From assembly GCF_012927185.1 (NCBI RefSeq), contig NZ_JABBGB010000003.1, positions 1,655,031-1,719,030 on the forward strand: a stretch of DNA of 64,000 nucleotides, written 5' to 3'. The notes beneath the pieces are model-generated. The model did not search any database, was not told the origin of the DNA, and saw only the letters and a list, made by a program, of their open reading frames with translations. Source of the stretch: Pseudoflavitalea sp. G-6-1-2. Lineage in GTDB: Bacteria > Bacteroidota > Bacteroidia > Chitinophagales > Chitinophagaceae. Shown in pieces: positions 33,367 through 41,432 of the stretch. The position numbers were made by a program, and so were the translations under genes. Numbering within the stretch: the first letter of the stretch is position 1; the number at the start of each line of letters is the position of its first letter.

Positions 33367-34575
33367 ATGATAACATCTTCTCATCAGTCAAAAATCCTTT
33401 TCATCAGTACCTTTCCTCCTTCAAAATGCGGAATAGCCAGTTTTACAGAGGATCTGCTGAATGCAATCACACCTGCCAGCAACAATGATTTTGTGATCAA
33501 TATTTGCGCTCTTGGCAACCCAAAAGTTTCCAATCACTTCAAATACCCTGTAACGATGGTAATGGATGCACATCAACTTGCATCTTGCATAGATACTGCT
33601 CAACTGATCAATAATGACAGTTCTATCGAACTGGTTTCCGTTGAACATGAATTTGGCTTGTTTGGCGGCGAAATGGGAGAATATATACTGGGCTTTCTCT
33701 CCATGCTGGAAAAGCCGTTTATCATTCGATTCCATACTGTACTGCCCGACCCCGATCAAAAAAGGCTGCAGATTGTTCGGGCGATCGCCATGCTGGCAGA
33801 AAAAGTAATTGTAATGACTGGAAACTCTTCCCGGTTACTGATTGAAGATTACCAGATTGATTCCGACAAGATCACTATCATCCCTCATGGAACACACGCC
33901 CGAACAGGACTGAGTGAAGCGGAACTGAAAATCAGCAATAATCTCGAGAATAAGCTTGTACTCACCACCTTTGGTTTACTGAGCCCCAACAAAGGAATAG
34001 AAAAAGGCATACTGGCAATGAAAGAGATCTGTGCCCGGATTCCCGAAGCCATCTATATTGTTATTGGGCAAACCCATCCTAATCTGTTGATCCGGGAAGG
34101 AGAGGCATACAGGAATTATCTGCAGCAGATAATCGACGAAAACAATTTACAGCAAAACGTACGACTGATAAATGAATATGTACCCACTAAGAAATTGATG
34201 GAGTATCTGGCTTTGACCGATATATATCTGTTCACATCAAAAGACCCCGATCAGGCAGTGAGTGGTACGTTCCTGTATGCAATGAGTGCCGGCTGCGCCA
34301 TTATTTCCAATGCTTTCGTCCTTGCGCAGGAAATGCTCGATGAAAAAACAGGCATTATCCTTCAAACCAATGAAGTGCATGAATTGGCAGAGAATGCCAT
34401 TGGCCTGCTTCAGGATAAAAATTCAAGAACTCAAATGGGCATCCGTGCCTTCATAAAAACAAGAAACTCCAACTGGAAAAATGTGGCAGAAAAACACATC
34501 GAGCTTTTCAACAAAACACTTGCAAGACCGTTGACGCCGGCAAAAGCTTTTTCCATTTTGTCTGTTAACCAGTAA
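33367..34575 (+). CDS. GT4-type glycosyltransferase
   Basis: The 402-residue cytoplasmic enzyme has a two-domain GT-B fold: an N-terminal part with STFPPSKCGIASFTEDL (acceptor-side glycine loop) and VEHEFGLFGG, and a C-terminal nucleotide-sugar domain with TTFGLLSPNKGIEKGI, GQTHPNL and the retaining-GT4 region SGTFLYAMSAGCAIISNAF. It most resembles mannosyl/glucosyl transferases that are found with GH130 enzymes in Bacteroidota. The next gene follows after 11 bases. Confidence 0.9.
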   Translation: MITSSHQSKILFISTFPPSKCGIASFTEDLLNAITPASNNDFVINICALGNPKVSNHFKYPVTMVMDAHQLASCIDTAQLINNDSSIELVSVEHEFGLFGGEMGEYILGFLSMLEKPFIIRFHTVLPDPDQKRLQIVRAIAMLAEKVIVMTGNSSRLLIEDYQIDSDKITIIPHGTHARTGLSEAELKISNNLENKLVLTTFGLLSPNKGIEKGILAMKEICARIPEAIYIVIGQTHPNLLIREGEAYRNYLQQIIDENNLQQNVRLINEYVPTKKLMEYLALTDIYLFTSKDPDQAVSGTFLYAMSAGCAIISNAFVLAQEMLDEKTGIILQTNEVHELAENAIGLLQDKNSRTQMGIRAFIKTRNSNWKNVAEKHIELFNKTLARPLTPAKAFSILSVNQ

Positions 34576-34586
34576 AAAAAATATTA

Positions 34587-35672
34587 ATGGCAACGAAAGA
34601 AGTTTCCGGTCCGGATACAACAATTTCTCTGGTCACAGCACAAATGCCGGATCTGAATTTTAAACATATCATTGAGTTGACTGATCTCACAGGAATTATC
34701 CAACACGCTGTATTTGCAACCCCAAACAGAAAAGAAGGGTATTGCATAGATGATAATTCACGCGCATTGCTGTTGACAGTCTGGGCATGCAAAAACAGCA
34801 GGAATCAGCTGGCAGCAGAATTACTGCCGGTATATCTCAGCTTCATTCATTACATGCAGACGAAGGATGGATATTTTCAGAATTTTCTTACATACGACAA
34901 GAACAGACCGGAGATTCGCGGATCCGAAGATTCTTATGGAAGAACGTTGATGGCCCTGGGGTTTCTGATCAATGATGGCACTTCACCGCTTCAGGTTAAA
35001 ACAGGACAGGAAATTTTTGCAAAGGCCTACCCTCACGTTAATTCCCTTACTTCATTACGCGGTATCGCCAATTCGATCGTTGGCATTTGTCAGTTCATAA
35101 AATATCATTTCCCGGACGATCTTAAAAGAAACATGGTGATCCATCTGGCAGATAAGATGGTCAGGATGTATAAGGAGAATAAGAATGATGCCTGGCACTG
35201 GTTCGAACCCATTCTCACTTATGATAATGCAATGCTGCCGCTGGCTTTGCTGAATGCATACGAGATTACGATGCATGAAGAATATCTCTCCATCGCTTTT
35301 GAATCACTTCAGTTTCTGGAATCGAAAGTATTCTTCAATAATGTTTTTCGTCCGGTTGGCAATCAGGGCTGGTGCAAAAAAGGTTGTCCGCCTGCACAAT
35401 TCGATCAGCAACCCATTGATGCGATGGCAATGATCCTGTGTTACCAGCAGGCTTTCAGATTAACGCGCGAACCAAAATACCTTAACCTCATGTATGCAAG
35501 CTACAGGTGGTTTTTAGGAGATAATGATCTGGGACATTCATTATACGATCCAACTACAGGGGGATGCACAGATGGCTTGCACAGCGACGGCATCAATTTA
35601 AATCAGGGTGCCGAAAGTACATTGGCATTCTGGATATCTCACCTTGTTGTTTCAGCGGCTTTATCCGAATGA
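34587..35672 (+). CDS. Alpha/alpha-barrel protein, glycosidase-like
   Basis: The 361-residue protein has repeating helical segments with conserved aromatic/acidic motifs (CIDDNSRALLLTVWAC, GSEDSYGRTLMALGF, HWFEPILTYDNAMLPLALL, CTDGLHSDGINLNQGAEST) as in six-hairpin glycosidases. Catalytic residues cannot be assigned with confidence. It has no signal peptide and so acts in the cytoplasm, probably on the product of the flanking GT4 enzymes. The stop overlaps the next ATG by 4 bases (ATGA). Confidence 0.8.
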   Translation: MATKEVSGPDTTISLVTAQMPDLNFKHIIELTDLTGIIQHAVFATPNRKEGYCIDDNSRALLLTVWACKNSRNQLAAELLPVYLSFIHYMQTKDGYFQNFLTYDKNRPEIRGSEDSYGRTLMALGFLINDGTSPLQVKTGQEIFAKAYPHVNSLTSLRGIANSIVGICQFIKYHFPDDLKRNMVIHLADKMVRMYKENKNDAWHWFEPILTYDNAMLPLALLNAYEITMHEEYLSIAFESLQFLESKVFFNNVFRPVGNQGWCKKGCPPAQFDQQPIDAMAMILCYQQAFRLTREPKYLNLMYASYRWFLGDNDLGHSLYDPTTGGCTDGLHSDGINLNQGAESTLAFWISHLVVSAALSE

Positions 35673-36697
35673 AAGTAGCCATCCTCTCCCCCATCACATG
35701 GAGAACACCACCGGTAAGATACGGCCCCTGGGAACAGGTAGCTTCGGTTCTTACAGAGTCATTGGTAAAGTTGGGAATAGATGTTACATTATTTGCCACA
35801 GGAGATTCGATCACCGGGGCCAAACTGCAATCGGTTTGCGCGAAGCCATTGGGAGACTATCCGGATGATGCAAAGGTTTGGGAGTGCCTGCACATCTCCA
35901 ACCTCATCGAGCAGGCATCAGAGTTTGACATCATACACAATCATTTTGATTTTCTGCCCCTGACCTATTCAAGACTGATACCAACTCCACTGCTTACAAC
36001 AATACATGGGTTCTCATCCGATCAGATTATTCCGGTATACAGAAAATATAACGGGCATGCATTGTATGTTTCCGTCAGCAATAGTAACCGACATCCCGAT
36101 CTCACTTACCTTGACACTGTTTATAATGGCATCAACGAACAACAGTTTCATTTTGGTGATGGGGCGGGAGAATATTTGTTGTTTTTCGGACGCATACATC
36201 CGCATAAAGGAGCATATGAAGCTATTCAAATTGCCATTCAATCGAAAAGCAGGTTGAAACTTTGCGGGTTGATCCAGGATGAAAATTATTTTAAAACCAT
36301 GGTTCTTCCTTTTCTTGATAATACATACATAACTTATGAAGGAAATGTAGATCCGATACAGCGAAATCACCTGCTGGGAAATGCGAAAGCCCTGTTGCAT
36401 CCTATCAGTTTTGATGAACCTTTCGGACTCAGCGTAGCGGAAGCCATGATGTGCGGAACTCCGGTAATTGCTTTTGAAAGAGGTTCCATGAATGAGCTGA
36501 TCCTACATAAAAGAACAGGATTTCTGGTGCACACTATCGGAGAGGCAGTTGCTGCTGTTGGCAAACTAAATAATATCAGCAGAGAAGCGTGCAGAGCACA
36601 TGCCCTTCACAAATTCAGCAGCGAGGTTATGGCAAAACATTATTTGAAACTCTACGAAAGGTCAACGAGAAGATCTGGATCAATAAAAGATTATTGA
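35669..36697 (+). CDS. GT4-type glycosyltransferase
   Basis: The 342-residue protein begins MKVAILSPITWRTPPVRYGPWE with a typical GT4 start. A donor domain has LLFFGRIHPHKGAYEAI, LLHPISFDEPFGLSVAEAMMCGTPVIAFERG, and the E-x7-E pattern of retaining GT4 enzymes. The ATG at 35669 overlaps the previous stop, so the pair is coupled. The last 7 bases overlap the 3' end of the convergent GH130 gene. Confidence 0.93.
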   Translation: MKVAILSPITWRTPPVRYGPWEQVASVLTESLVKLGIDVTLFATGDSITGAKLQSVCAKPLGDYPDDAKVWECLHISNLIEQASEFDIIHNHFDFLPLTYSRLIPTPLLTTIHGFSSDQIIPVYRKYNGHALYVSVSNSNRHPDLTYLDTVYNGINEQQFHFGDGAGEYLLFFGRIHPHKGAYEAIQIAIQSKSRLKLCGLIQDENYFKTMVLPFLDNTYITYEGNVDPIQRNHLLGNAKALLHPISFDEPFGLSVAEAMMCGTPVIAFERGSMNELILHKRTGFLVHTIGEAVAAVGKLNNISREACRAHALHKFSSEVMAKHYLKLYERSTRRSGSIKDY

Positions 36698-38154
36698 TCT
36701 GTCTGCATAATTGCATCGAGCAAAGAATTAAGATGAACAGTGAGAAAAGCAGTTTTGTAATCCGAAATGGCATAAGGTATAAACAGATTCTCATTATGGA
36801 TGATCGCTCCGCAAGTATATACGGCATTGGGAACATATCCGTGCCGTTCATGCTCATCAGGTATCAGTAATGGTTCTTTCAAACGGCCTGATTCCTTTGA
36901 TGGATCATTCAGATCAAACAAACTGGCCCCCAGACAATACTTTCGCATGGGGCCTACGCCATGCGTAATAACCAGCCATCCTCTGTCTGTTTCCAGTGGA
37001 GAGCCTCCATTACCAATCTGAACAAATTCCCAGGAATACGCAGGTTGCTGCAATAAATCTGCCTTTTCCCAGAGGTAAAGATCTTCGGAGAACATAAGAT
37101 AATTATTGATGCCATCAATTCGGGACAGCATTGCATATGATCCATTGATCTTTCTGGGAAATAATGCTAGGTTCTTGTTTACTGCTGCTTTCCCGTGAAG
37201 CGGAGAAGATTTGAAATGAAGAAAATCTGTTGTTTCAATCAAGTGAGGCAAGATGAAAGTTCCGTCGTACGCAGTATAGGTTGCAATATATCTGGAGGTT
37301 CCGTCATCTTCGGTGAACTTCACAAATCTGGCGTCTTCAATGCCATTCTTTTCAGTGAAGGTTACAGGAAAAATAACACGCTCGGAAATCTTTGAGTCAG
37401 GCAGAAAATGTATTTCATAGCTGGTATTTACCATACTGAGGATATCATACTTCAATTTATTCCTGCCCGTTCCGGGTTTTAGTTGCTGAAGGGCTGTTTT
37501 TAATATTGATTCAATAGACTGATAGGAAAACGTATCCTTCAGTTGATTCAGTATTTCCTGCTGGATAACAACCGGTAAGACCGTTTGAGACAACAGGTTT
37601 TCAAAATCGGATTTGCTGTTCAGTTTTTGTTGAGTAATCCTCCCCTCGTACATCAGGTTTCCGGATGGTTCAATATGGATCATGCTGTCTTTGTCCAGTT
37701 TCGCCCGTTTGAATACCAGCGATGAGATATGGCCCTCCCCTGCAGCTCTGAAACTCATGATTACTTTTTTTTCACCAGGCTCAGCGCCTGACTGATCAGG
37801 ATCCTCAACAATGGATGGATTGAAAAGTGCAGCATGTTGCAGAGAATATTCCATTGTAAAATAAGCGCCGATCAGCAATTTTAGATCCGGGGTTATCGTC
37901 AGTTCTGCTTCAGGTGGCAATAACTGTTTTATCAACCTGAAATGTTTTTCGAAAACTGCCGGGAGATCCTTGTGGAATTGGGAGAATTCATGAAAGATCT
38001 GATTCAGTAAACTCTTTGCAGTCTCCTGAGGTATTTGGAGCACCCTGTTGATCAATATTATTGATCTTTCATTGCCAGGATTAAAATATCTGGTGATCAC
38101 CTTTCGGTTATCTGGTGTCAGCTGCAGGTTTATCTTATTGATCTGAAGGCTCAT
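36691..38154 (-). CDS. GH130-family glycosidase/phosphorylase
   Basis: The 487-residue protein contains a five-bladed propeller core with GH130 motifs: NPSIVEDPD, GIEDARFVKF, KNLALFPRKINGSYAML, GNGGSPLETDRGWLVITHGVG, and a C-terminal CGAIIHNENLFIPYAISD. GH130 enzymes act on beta-mannosides, either by phosphorolysis or hydrolysis, often on beta-1,2-linked mannose. There is no signal peptide, so the substrate is intracellular. The first 100 residues are an extension before the core. It converges on the glycosyltransferase operon and overlaps it by 7 bases, suggesting turnover of the glycan that operon makes. Confidence 0.9.
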   Translation of the reverse strand: MSLQINKINLQLTPDNRKVITRYFNPGNERSIILINRVLQIPQETAKSLLNQIFHEFSQFHKDLPAVFEKHFRLIKQLLPPEAELTITPDLKLLIGAYFTMEYSLQHAALFNPSIVEDPDQSGAEPGEKKVIMSFRAAGEGHISSLVFKRAKLDKDSMIHIEPSGNLMYEGRITQQKLNSKSDFENLLSQTVLPVVIQQEILNQLKDTFSYQSIESILKTALQQLKPGTGRNKLKYDILSMVNTSYEIHFLPDSKISERVIFPVTFTEKNGIEDARFVKFTEDDGTSRYIATYTAYDGTFILPHLIETTDFLHFKSSPLHGKAAVNKNLALFPRKINGSYAMLSRIDGINNYLMFSEDLYLWEKADLLQQPAYSWEFVQIGNGGSPLETDRGWLVITHGVGPMRKYCLGASLFDLNDPSKESGRLKEPLLIPDEHERHGYVPNAVYTCGAIIHNENLFIPYAISDYKTAFLTVHLNSLLDAIMQTDQ

Positions 38155-38469
38155 AATGAATGGGAAGTTGTATTATAGAAGAAAAATTGAAGGTAGATCA
38201 ATTCTGCTGTTAACCTGCTTCAATAATCATCGGAGATTCGATCAAATTCGCAACAGTACTGAATAGCATAGCATTATGTAATGGTTGAAAGAACTCCTGT
38301 TTCATATGTAAAATTAATCTGGTGTCAGCTATTCGATTGTGCATTTATTAACAATTATAACAGTACCTTACAACATATAGAAATGACGAATCACTAATTA
38401 TGTAGTTCCTGCCCTCCGCTCGCTTCTTCAATATCAGTCTTCCGCATTCTATTAATTAAAATTCAAACT
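38155..38469. other. Divergent promoter region between GH130 and desaturase genes
   Basis: No gene is seen. The GH130 gene (-) and desaturase (+) start at either end, so two promoters are expected. Sequence is AT-rich with no striking repeats. Confidence 0.4.
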
Positions 38470-39195
38470 ATGTGGACACTGATCTTGTTTATTCTTATTT
38501 GGTATTCTTCACTTTTCTGTCAGACTTTTTTCCAGCACAGATATGCAGCTCACAGAGCATTTAGGATGAGTAGATCCTGGGAGAAGATATTTTTTGTATT
38601 TACCTACATTGCACAAGGGTCTTCCTACATGAGTCCGAGAACCTATGGTATCATGCACAGAATGCATCATGCCTATACCGATACAATAAAGGATCCGCAT
38701 TCTCCGGAGTTCTCAAAAAATGTTTTTGAAATGATGTTTCGCACGAGGAATATCTACAATCGTATCCACACAGGTAAATTTGAAGTAGAAGAGCGCTTTA
38801 CACATAATCTTCCGGAATGGAATTCCTTCGACAGGTTGGCCAGTTCGCCTTTGTCGCGTATCCTGTGGTCGGTTGGATACCTCGCTTTATTTCTTCTTCT
38901 GTCTTCCTCACTTTGGTATTTATTGCTACTTCCTGTTGTAATTACAATGGGGGCATTTCATGGTGCGATCATTAATTGGTTCGCACATAAATATGGTTAC
39001 CGGAATTTCAAATTGAAGAATACCTCTCAGAATCTTTTGGTAGTGGATGTGCTGATGCTGGGCGAATCTTATCATAACAATCACCATAAGAATCCCAGTG
39101 CAATCAACTTTGGAAAACGATGGCACGAATTTGATCCGGTTTTCCCTTTGATAAAAGCGCTTGCATGGTTCAGGATCATAAAAATTAGTAAGTGA
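38470..39195 (+). CDS. Acyl-CoA/acyl-lipid desaturase (delta-9 type)
   Basis: The 241-residue membrane di-iron enzyme shows the three histidine boxes: HRYAAH (23-28), HRMHH (63-67) and ESYHNNHHK near residue 200, with the extra ligand region around HGAIINWFAHKYG. Four hydrophobic segments cross the inner membrane. It introduces a double bond in fatty acyl chains and, together with nearby RRM genes, would fit cold adaptation of membranes (inference). Start codon ATG 38470 has no clear ribosome site. Confidence 0.93.
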   Translation: MWTLILFILIWYSSLFCQTFFQHRYAAHRAFRMSRSWEKIFFVFTYIAQGSSYMSPRTYGIMHRMHHAYTDTIKDPHSPEFSKNVFEMMFRTRNIYNRIHTGKFEVEERFTHNLPEWNSFDRLASSPLSRILWSVGYLALFLLLSSSLWYLLLLPVVITMGAFHGAIINWFAHKYGYRNFKLKNTSQNLLVVDVLMLGESYHNNHHKNPSAINFGKRWHEFDPVFPLIKALAWFRIIKISK

Positions 39196-39218
39196 TAGTG
39201 CTGCCGGGAAACTACTCG

Positions 39219-39458
39219 TTATTTGTTAGTGGGAGACACAGAAATGATCTTCCCTTCAACAATTGATCTATCCAATAATTGTATAGCTTTTTCACCATCT
39301 TCTGTCTTCAGCATTTCAACCATTCCATTTCTGTTGGATCGCCCGTTGAATGGATTGCGTGAAACCTCTGCATTCAGAACAGTTCCAAAGGCTTCAAATA
39401 TTTTCCGAAGATGTTTATCAGTGAAGTCGGGACTCAGATTGTAAACCTGGATAATCAT
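39219..39458 (-). CDS. Divergent small RRM protein
   Basis: The 79-residue protein follows the RRM fold but RNP1 is altered (RNGMVEML in place of the RGFGFVEM pattern) and RNP2 is IQVYNL, so key aromatic residues for RNA stacking are missing. It may bind RNA differently or act as a partner. It lies 91 bases downstream of another RRM gene on the same strand, separated by a terminator. Confidence 0.8.
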   Translation of the reverse strand: MIIQVYNLSPDFTDKHLRKIFEAFGTVLNAEVSRNPFNGRSNRNGMVEMLKTEDGEKAIQLLDRSIVEGKIISVSPTNK

Positions 39459-39496
39459 ACTATAGGTTTATTTTGAGGGAGGCATCTTTTGAAAAA

Positions 39497-39540
39497 CTGA
39501 GACAGCAATTGCTATCCGGGGATACCGATTGCTGTCTCAG
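39497..39540 (-). terminator. Terminator between two RRM genes
   Basis: A 13-bp perfect stem (39497-39509 with 39528-39540, arm CTGAGACAGCAAT). On the minus strand the stem is followed by TTTTTC, so it ends the 39550 gene. Confidence 0.8.
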
Positions 39541-39549
39541 CAGTAAGAA

Positions 39550-39855
39550 TTACCACCTGCGATTTTCACCGCTGTTGTTTCTATTGAAAGGTTTCTTATC
39601 AAAAGATCTTTCTGTTTTTGGTCTGGCTTCAGAAACTTTGATCTGTCTGCCATCTATAGAAGACTGATCAAGTTGCTGGATAGCTTTCTGGGCCTCATTT
39701 TCATTTGTCATTTCAACAAATGCAAAGCCCTTTGAACGACCTGTTTCCTTATCTGTTATTATTACAACAGAATTTACTTCGCCACAGGCTGCAAAACAAC
39801 TCCTTAGATCTTCTTCCCGTACATTAAATGACAGGTTCGATACATAAATATTCAT
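39550..39855 (-). CDS. Small RRM RNA-binding protein
   Basis: The 101-residue protein starts MNIYVSNLSFNV (ATG 39855) with RNP2 IYVSNL and RNP1 KGFAFVEM, and ends in a basic Arg/Asn-rich tail (RSFDKKPFNRNNSGENRRW). It is close in sequence and layout to the 31801 protein, so one is probably a duplicate of the other. An in-frame upstream extension lacks RRM similarity and was not used. Confidence 0.92.
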   Translation of the reverse strand: MNIYVSNLSFNVREEDLRSCFAACGEVNSVVIITDKETGRSKGFAFVEMTNENEAQKAIQQLDQSSIDGRQIKVSEARPKTERSFDKKPFNRNNSGENRRW

Positions 39856-40281
39856 TGATGCGTTTTTTGAGTGAAATCTGAGAAAGGCAAGAAGTATAGG
39901 AATTAAATGCAGATGCTGGCAGATAAATGGCGATACTGATGCGAGGCTCAAACGAATTCATTGAAGTTAACTCTGATTACCAAGCCTGCCAATTATATTT
40001 TACAACTATTGCGACTTTATCTCTCAATAACAGTGTATTCGGCTGATCAGATACATATTAGCCTCCATAAATATTCGATTTATGTCACAAATTCTTCGCA
40101 TTGGCTGAATGCCTGCGATTCTATTGCTTCCATCAAATACCATTTTTATGATCTCTATTGGCGGGTTGTTTGTGTCGCTACTGTATTTGTATTGCAGAAT
40201 GTAAAAGGAAGAACCGTCATTATTCTTCGGACTGGCCGGTACTGCTGCTGATTAAAGTTGGAATAATTCAATTTAGCATCC
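39856..40281. other. Intergenic region, no gene supported
   Basis: Open frames on both strands are shadows or very short. It contains the promoter of the 39550 RRM gene and the 3' flank of the propeller gene. Confidence 0.4.
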
Positions 40282-40920
40282 TCAATATTCCCCGTTAACA
40301 ATAGCGATTGTTTTTCCATCATAAACGAACATATTTTCTCCTTGTGCACCAAACCAAAGTTTGCCGGTTTTGTCTTCAAGGAGTAAACGAATACTGTTAC
40401 CGGGGAATCCATCTTTTGCAGTAAAAGTTCGAAAAGATTTCCCATCGTAACGGCTAGCGCCAAACCAAATATTGCCGGCTTTATCTTCATAAATATGAAG
40501 AGCTGAATTACTGGCAAGCCCATCCTTTGTTGTAAAATGCTGAAAGGTTTTGCCATTGTAATAATAAACGCCTGAATCTTTGGAAGCGAACCAAAGATTT
40601 CCTTTTCGATCTTCCAGCACATCCCAGAAACTGGATACGCCGGGCGGAATTATTTTCCTTGTTAGATTGATAAAAGATGTTCCATCGTATCGAAACACGC
40701 CTAAGTAAGAAGCAATCAAAATGTCTCCGTTCCTGGCTTGCTTTACATTCCGAACCATACTCATAGGCACTTTGGCAGTGTCCGCCTCTTTAAGCTGAGA
40801 CTCGGTGTAGTTTGCTCTATTTGCTCTGTTATTATTGGATGGTGCGTTTGTTTGGTTTTGCCCACAGGAACTGTAACAAACGGATACCATGAACCAGGCA
40901 TATACGATTGCGTATTTCAT
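40282..40920 (-). CDS. Propeller-repeat lipoprotein (regulator-propeller type)
   Basis: The 212-residue lipoprotein has a signal with lipobox-like YSSC, followed by a low-complexity Asn-rich segment, then repeats of two-component-regulator-propeller type: LIASYLGVFRYDG, GNLWFASKDSGVYYYNG, GNIWFGASRYDG, GKLWFGAQGENMFVYDG. Such repeats form blades of a propeller, but only about four are present, so it may be a partial propeller. It lacks kinase or membrane domains. A decayed copy of its start sits at 32160-32243. Function unknown. Confidence 0.8.
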   Translation of the reverse strand: MKYAIVYAWFMVSVCYSSCGQNQTNAPSNNNRANRANYTESQLKEADTAKVPMSMVRNVKQARNGDILIASYLGVFRYDGTSFINLTRKIIPPGVSSFWDVLEDRKGNLWFASKDSGVYYYNGKTFQHFTTKDGLASNSALHIYEDKAGNIWFGASRYDGKSFRTFTAKDGFPGNSIRLLLEDKTGKLWFGAQGENMFVYDGKTIAIVNGEY

Positions 40921-41045
40921 AATTTTTTTTAATCACTTAAAAATTTCAGGAAAGCTGACTGTGCTTATCCAAACCTACGCTCTACCAGGGAATGCGGCGG
41001 TAAACAGTTTGTAAAAAGAATAAACGGATGTAAATTTTCGCAGAA
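40921..41045 (-). repeat. Copy B of the duplicated promoter region
   Basis: Upstream region of the propeller lipoprotein, matching 32244-32385. TAGGTTTG (minus strand, 40977-40970) is a full -7 box about 50 bases before the ATG and is conserved in both copies. Confidence 0.75.
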
Positions 41046-41061
41046 ACCGCTTGCAAAAGAC

Positions 41062-41268
41062 TTAATGTTGCTGCTTCGCCACCAGAATAAATTCACCAAT
41101 CTTCCGGAATTGATCAAAACGCTTATCAGCACCGGTAAAATCAAACAGCGTGAAATCAGCCTTGCAGTACTTTACCAGCAACCGCAGGATGTCTTTTTCT
41201 ACGTTGCGTAGCTGCCAGTTCGAGACTGCTTCTGCTATAGTAAAATGGGAGTGGCTGATGAGTTTTTT
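41062..41268 (-). pseudogene. Orphan 3' fragment of an unidentified gene
   Basis: The minus strand is open for 68 codons with no start codon, reading HSHFTIAEAVSNW, EKDILRLLVKYC, FTLFDFTGADKRFDQF, KIGEFILVAKQQH, then a stop at 41064-41062. Composition looks like genuine coding sequence of a helical C-terminus, but an in-frame stop (41271-41269) cuts off the front. I cannot name the parent gene. It probably represents a truncated or decayed gene. Confidence 0.5.
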
Positions 41269-41358
41269 TTAGCAAAGTAATGCCTCAAAAGAAATTGAAG
41301 GACTGCTTTGTTTTATCTTATCTGGTTGTTGTGAAAGTTCCTGAAATTTTGGATAGAT

Positions 41359-41401
41359 AAAAGCCCTGTAGTTCTTTACAAATAAGAACTACAGGGCTTT
41401 T
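41359..41401 (-). terminator. Terminator of the surface-protein operon
   Basis: A perfect 18-bp stem (41359-41376 with 41384-41401; arm begins AAAAGCCCTGTAG), loop TACAAAT. It ends the leftward fibre/T9SS operon. Confidence 0.92.
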
Positions 41402-41432
41402 GATTGTGCTACAAATATCAGAACCAAAATGC

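Noticed and set aside
39961..40251. Plus-strand 96-codon open frame
   Set aside because: No family, start context or neighbour logic.
40155..40622. Minus-strand overlapping frame in the propeller gene region
   Set aside because: A shadow frame of the propeller repeats; it has no start or domain of its own.
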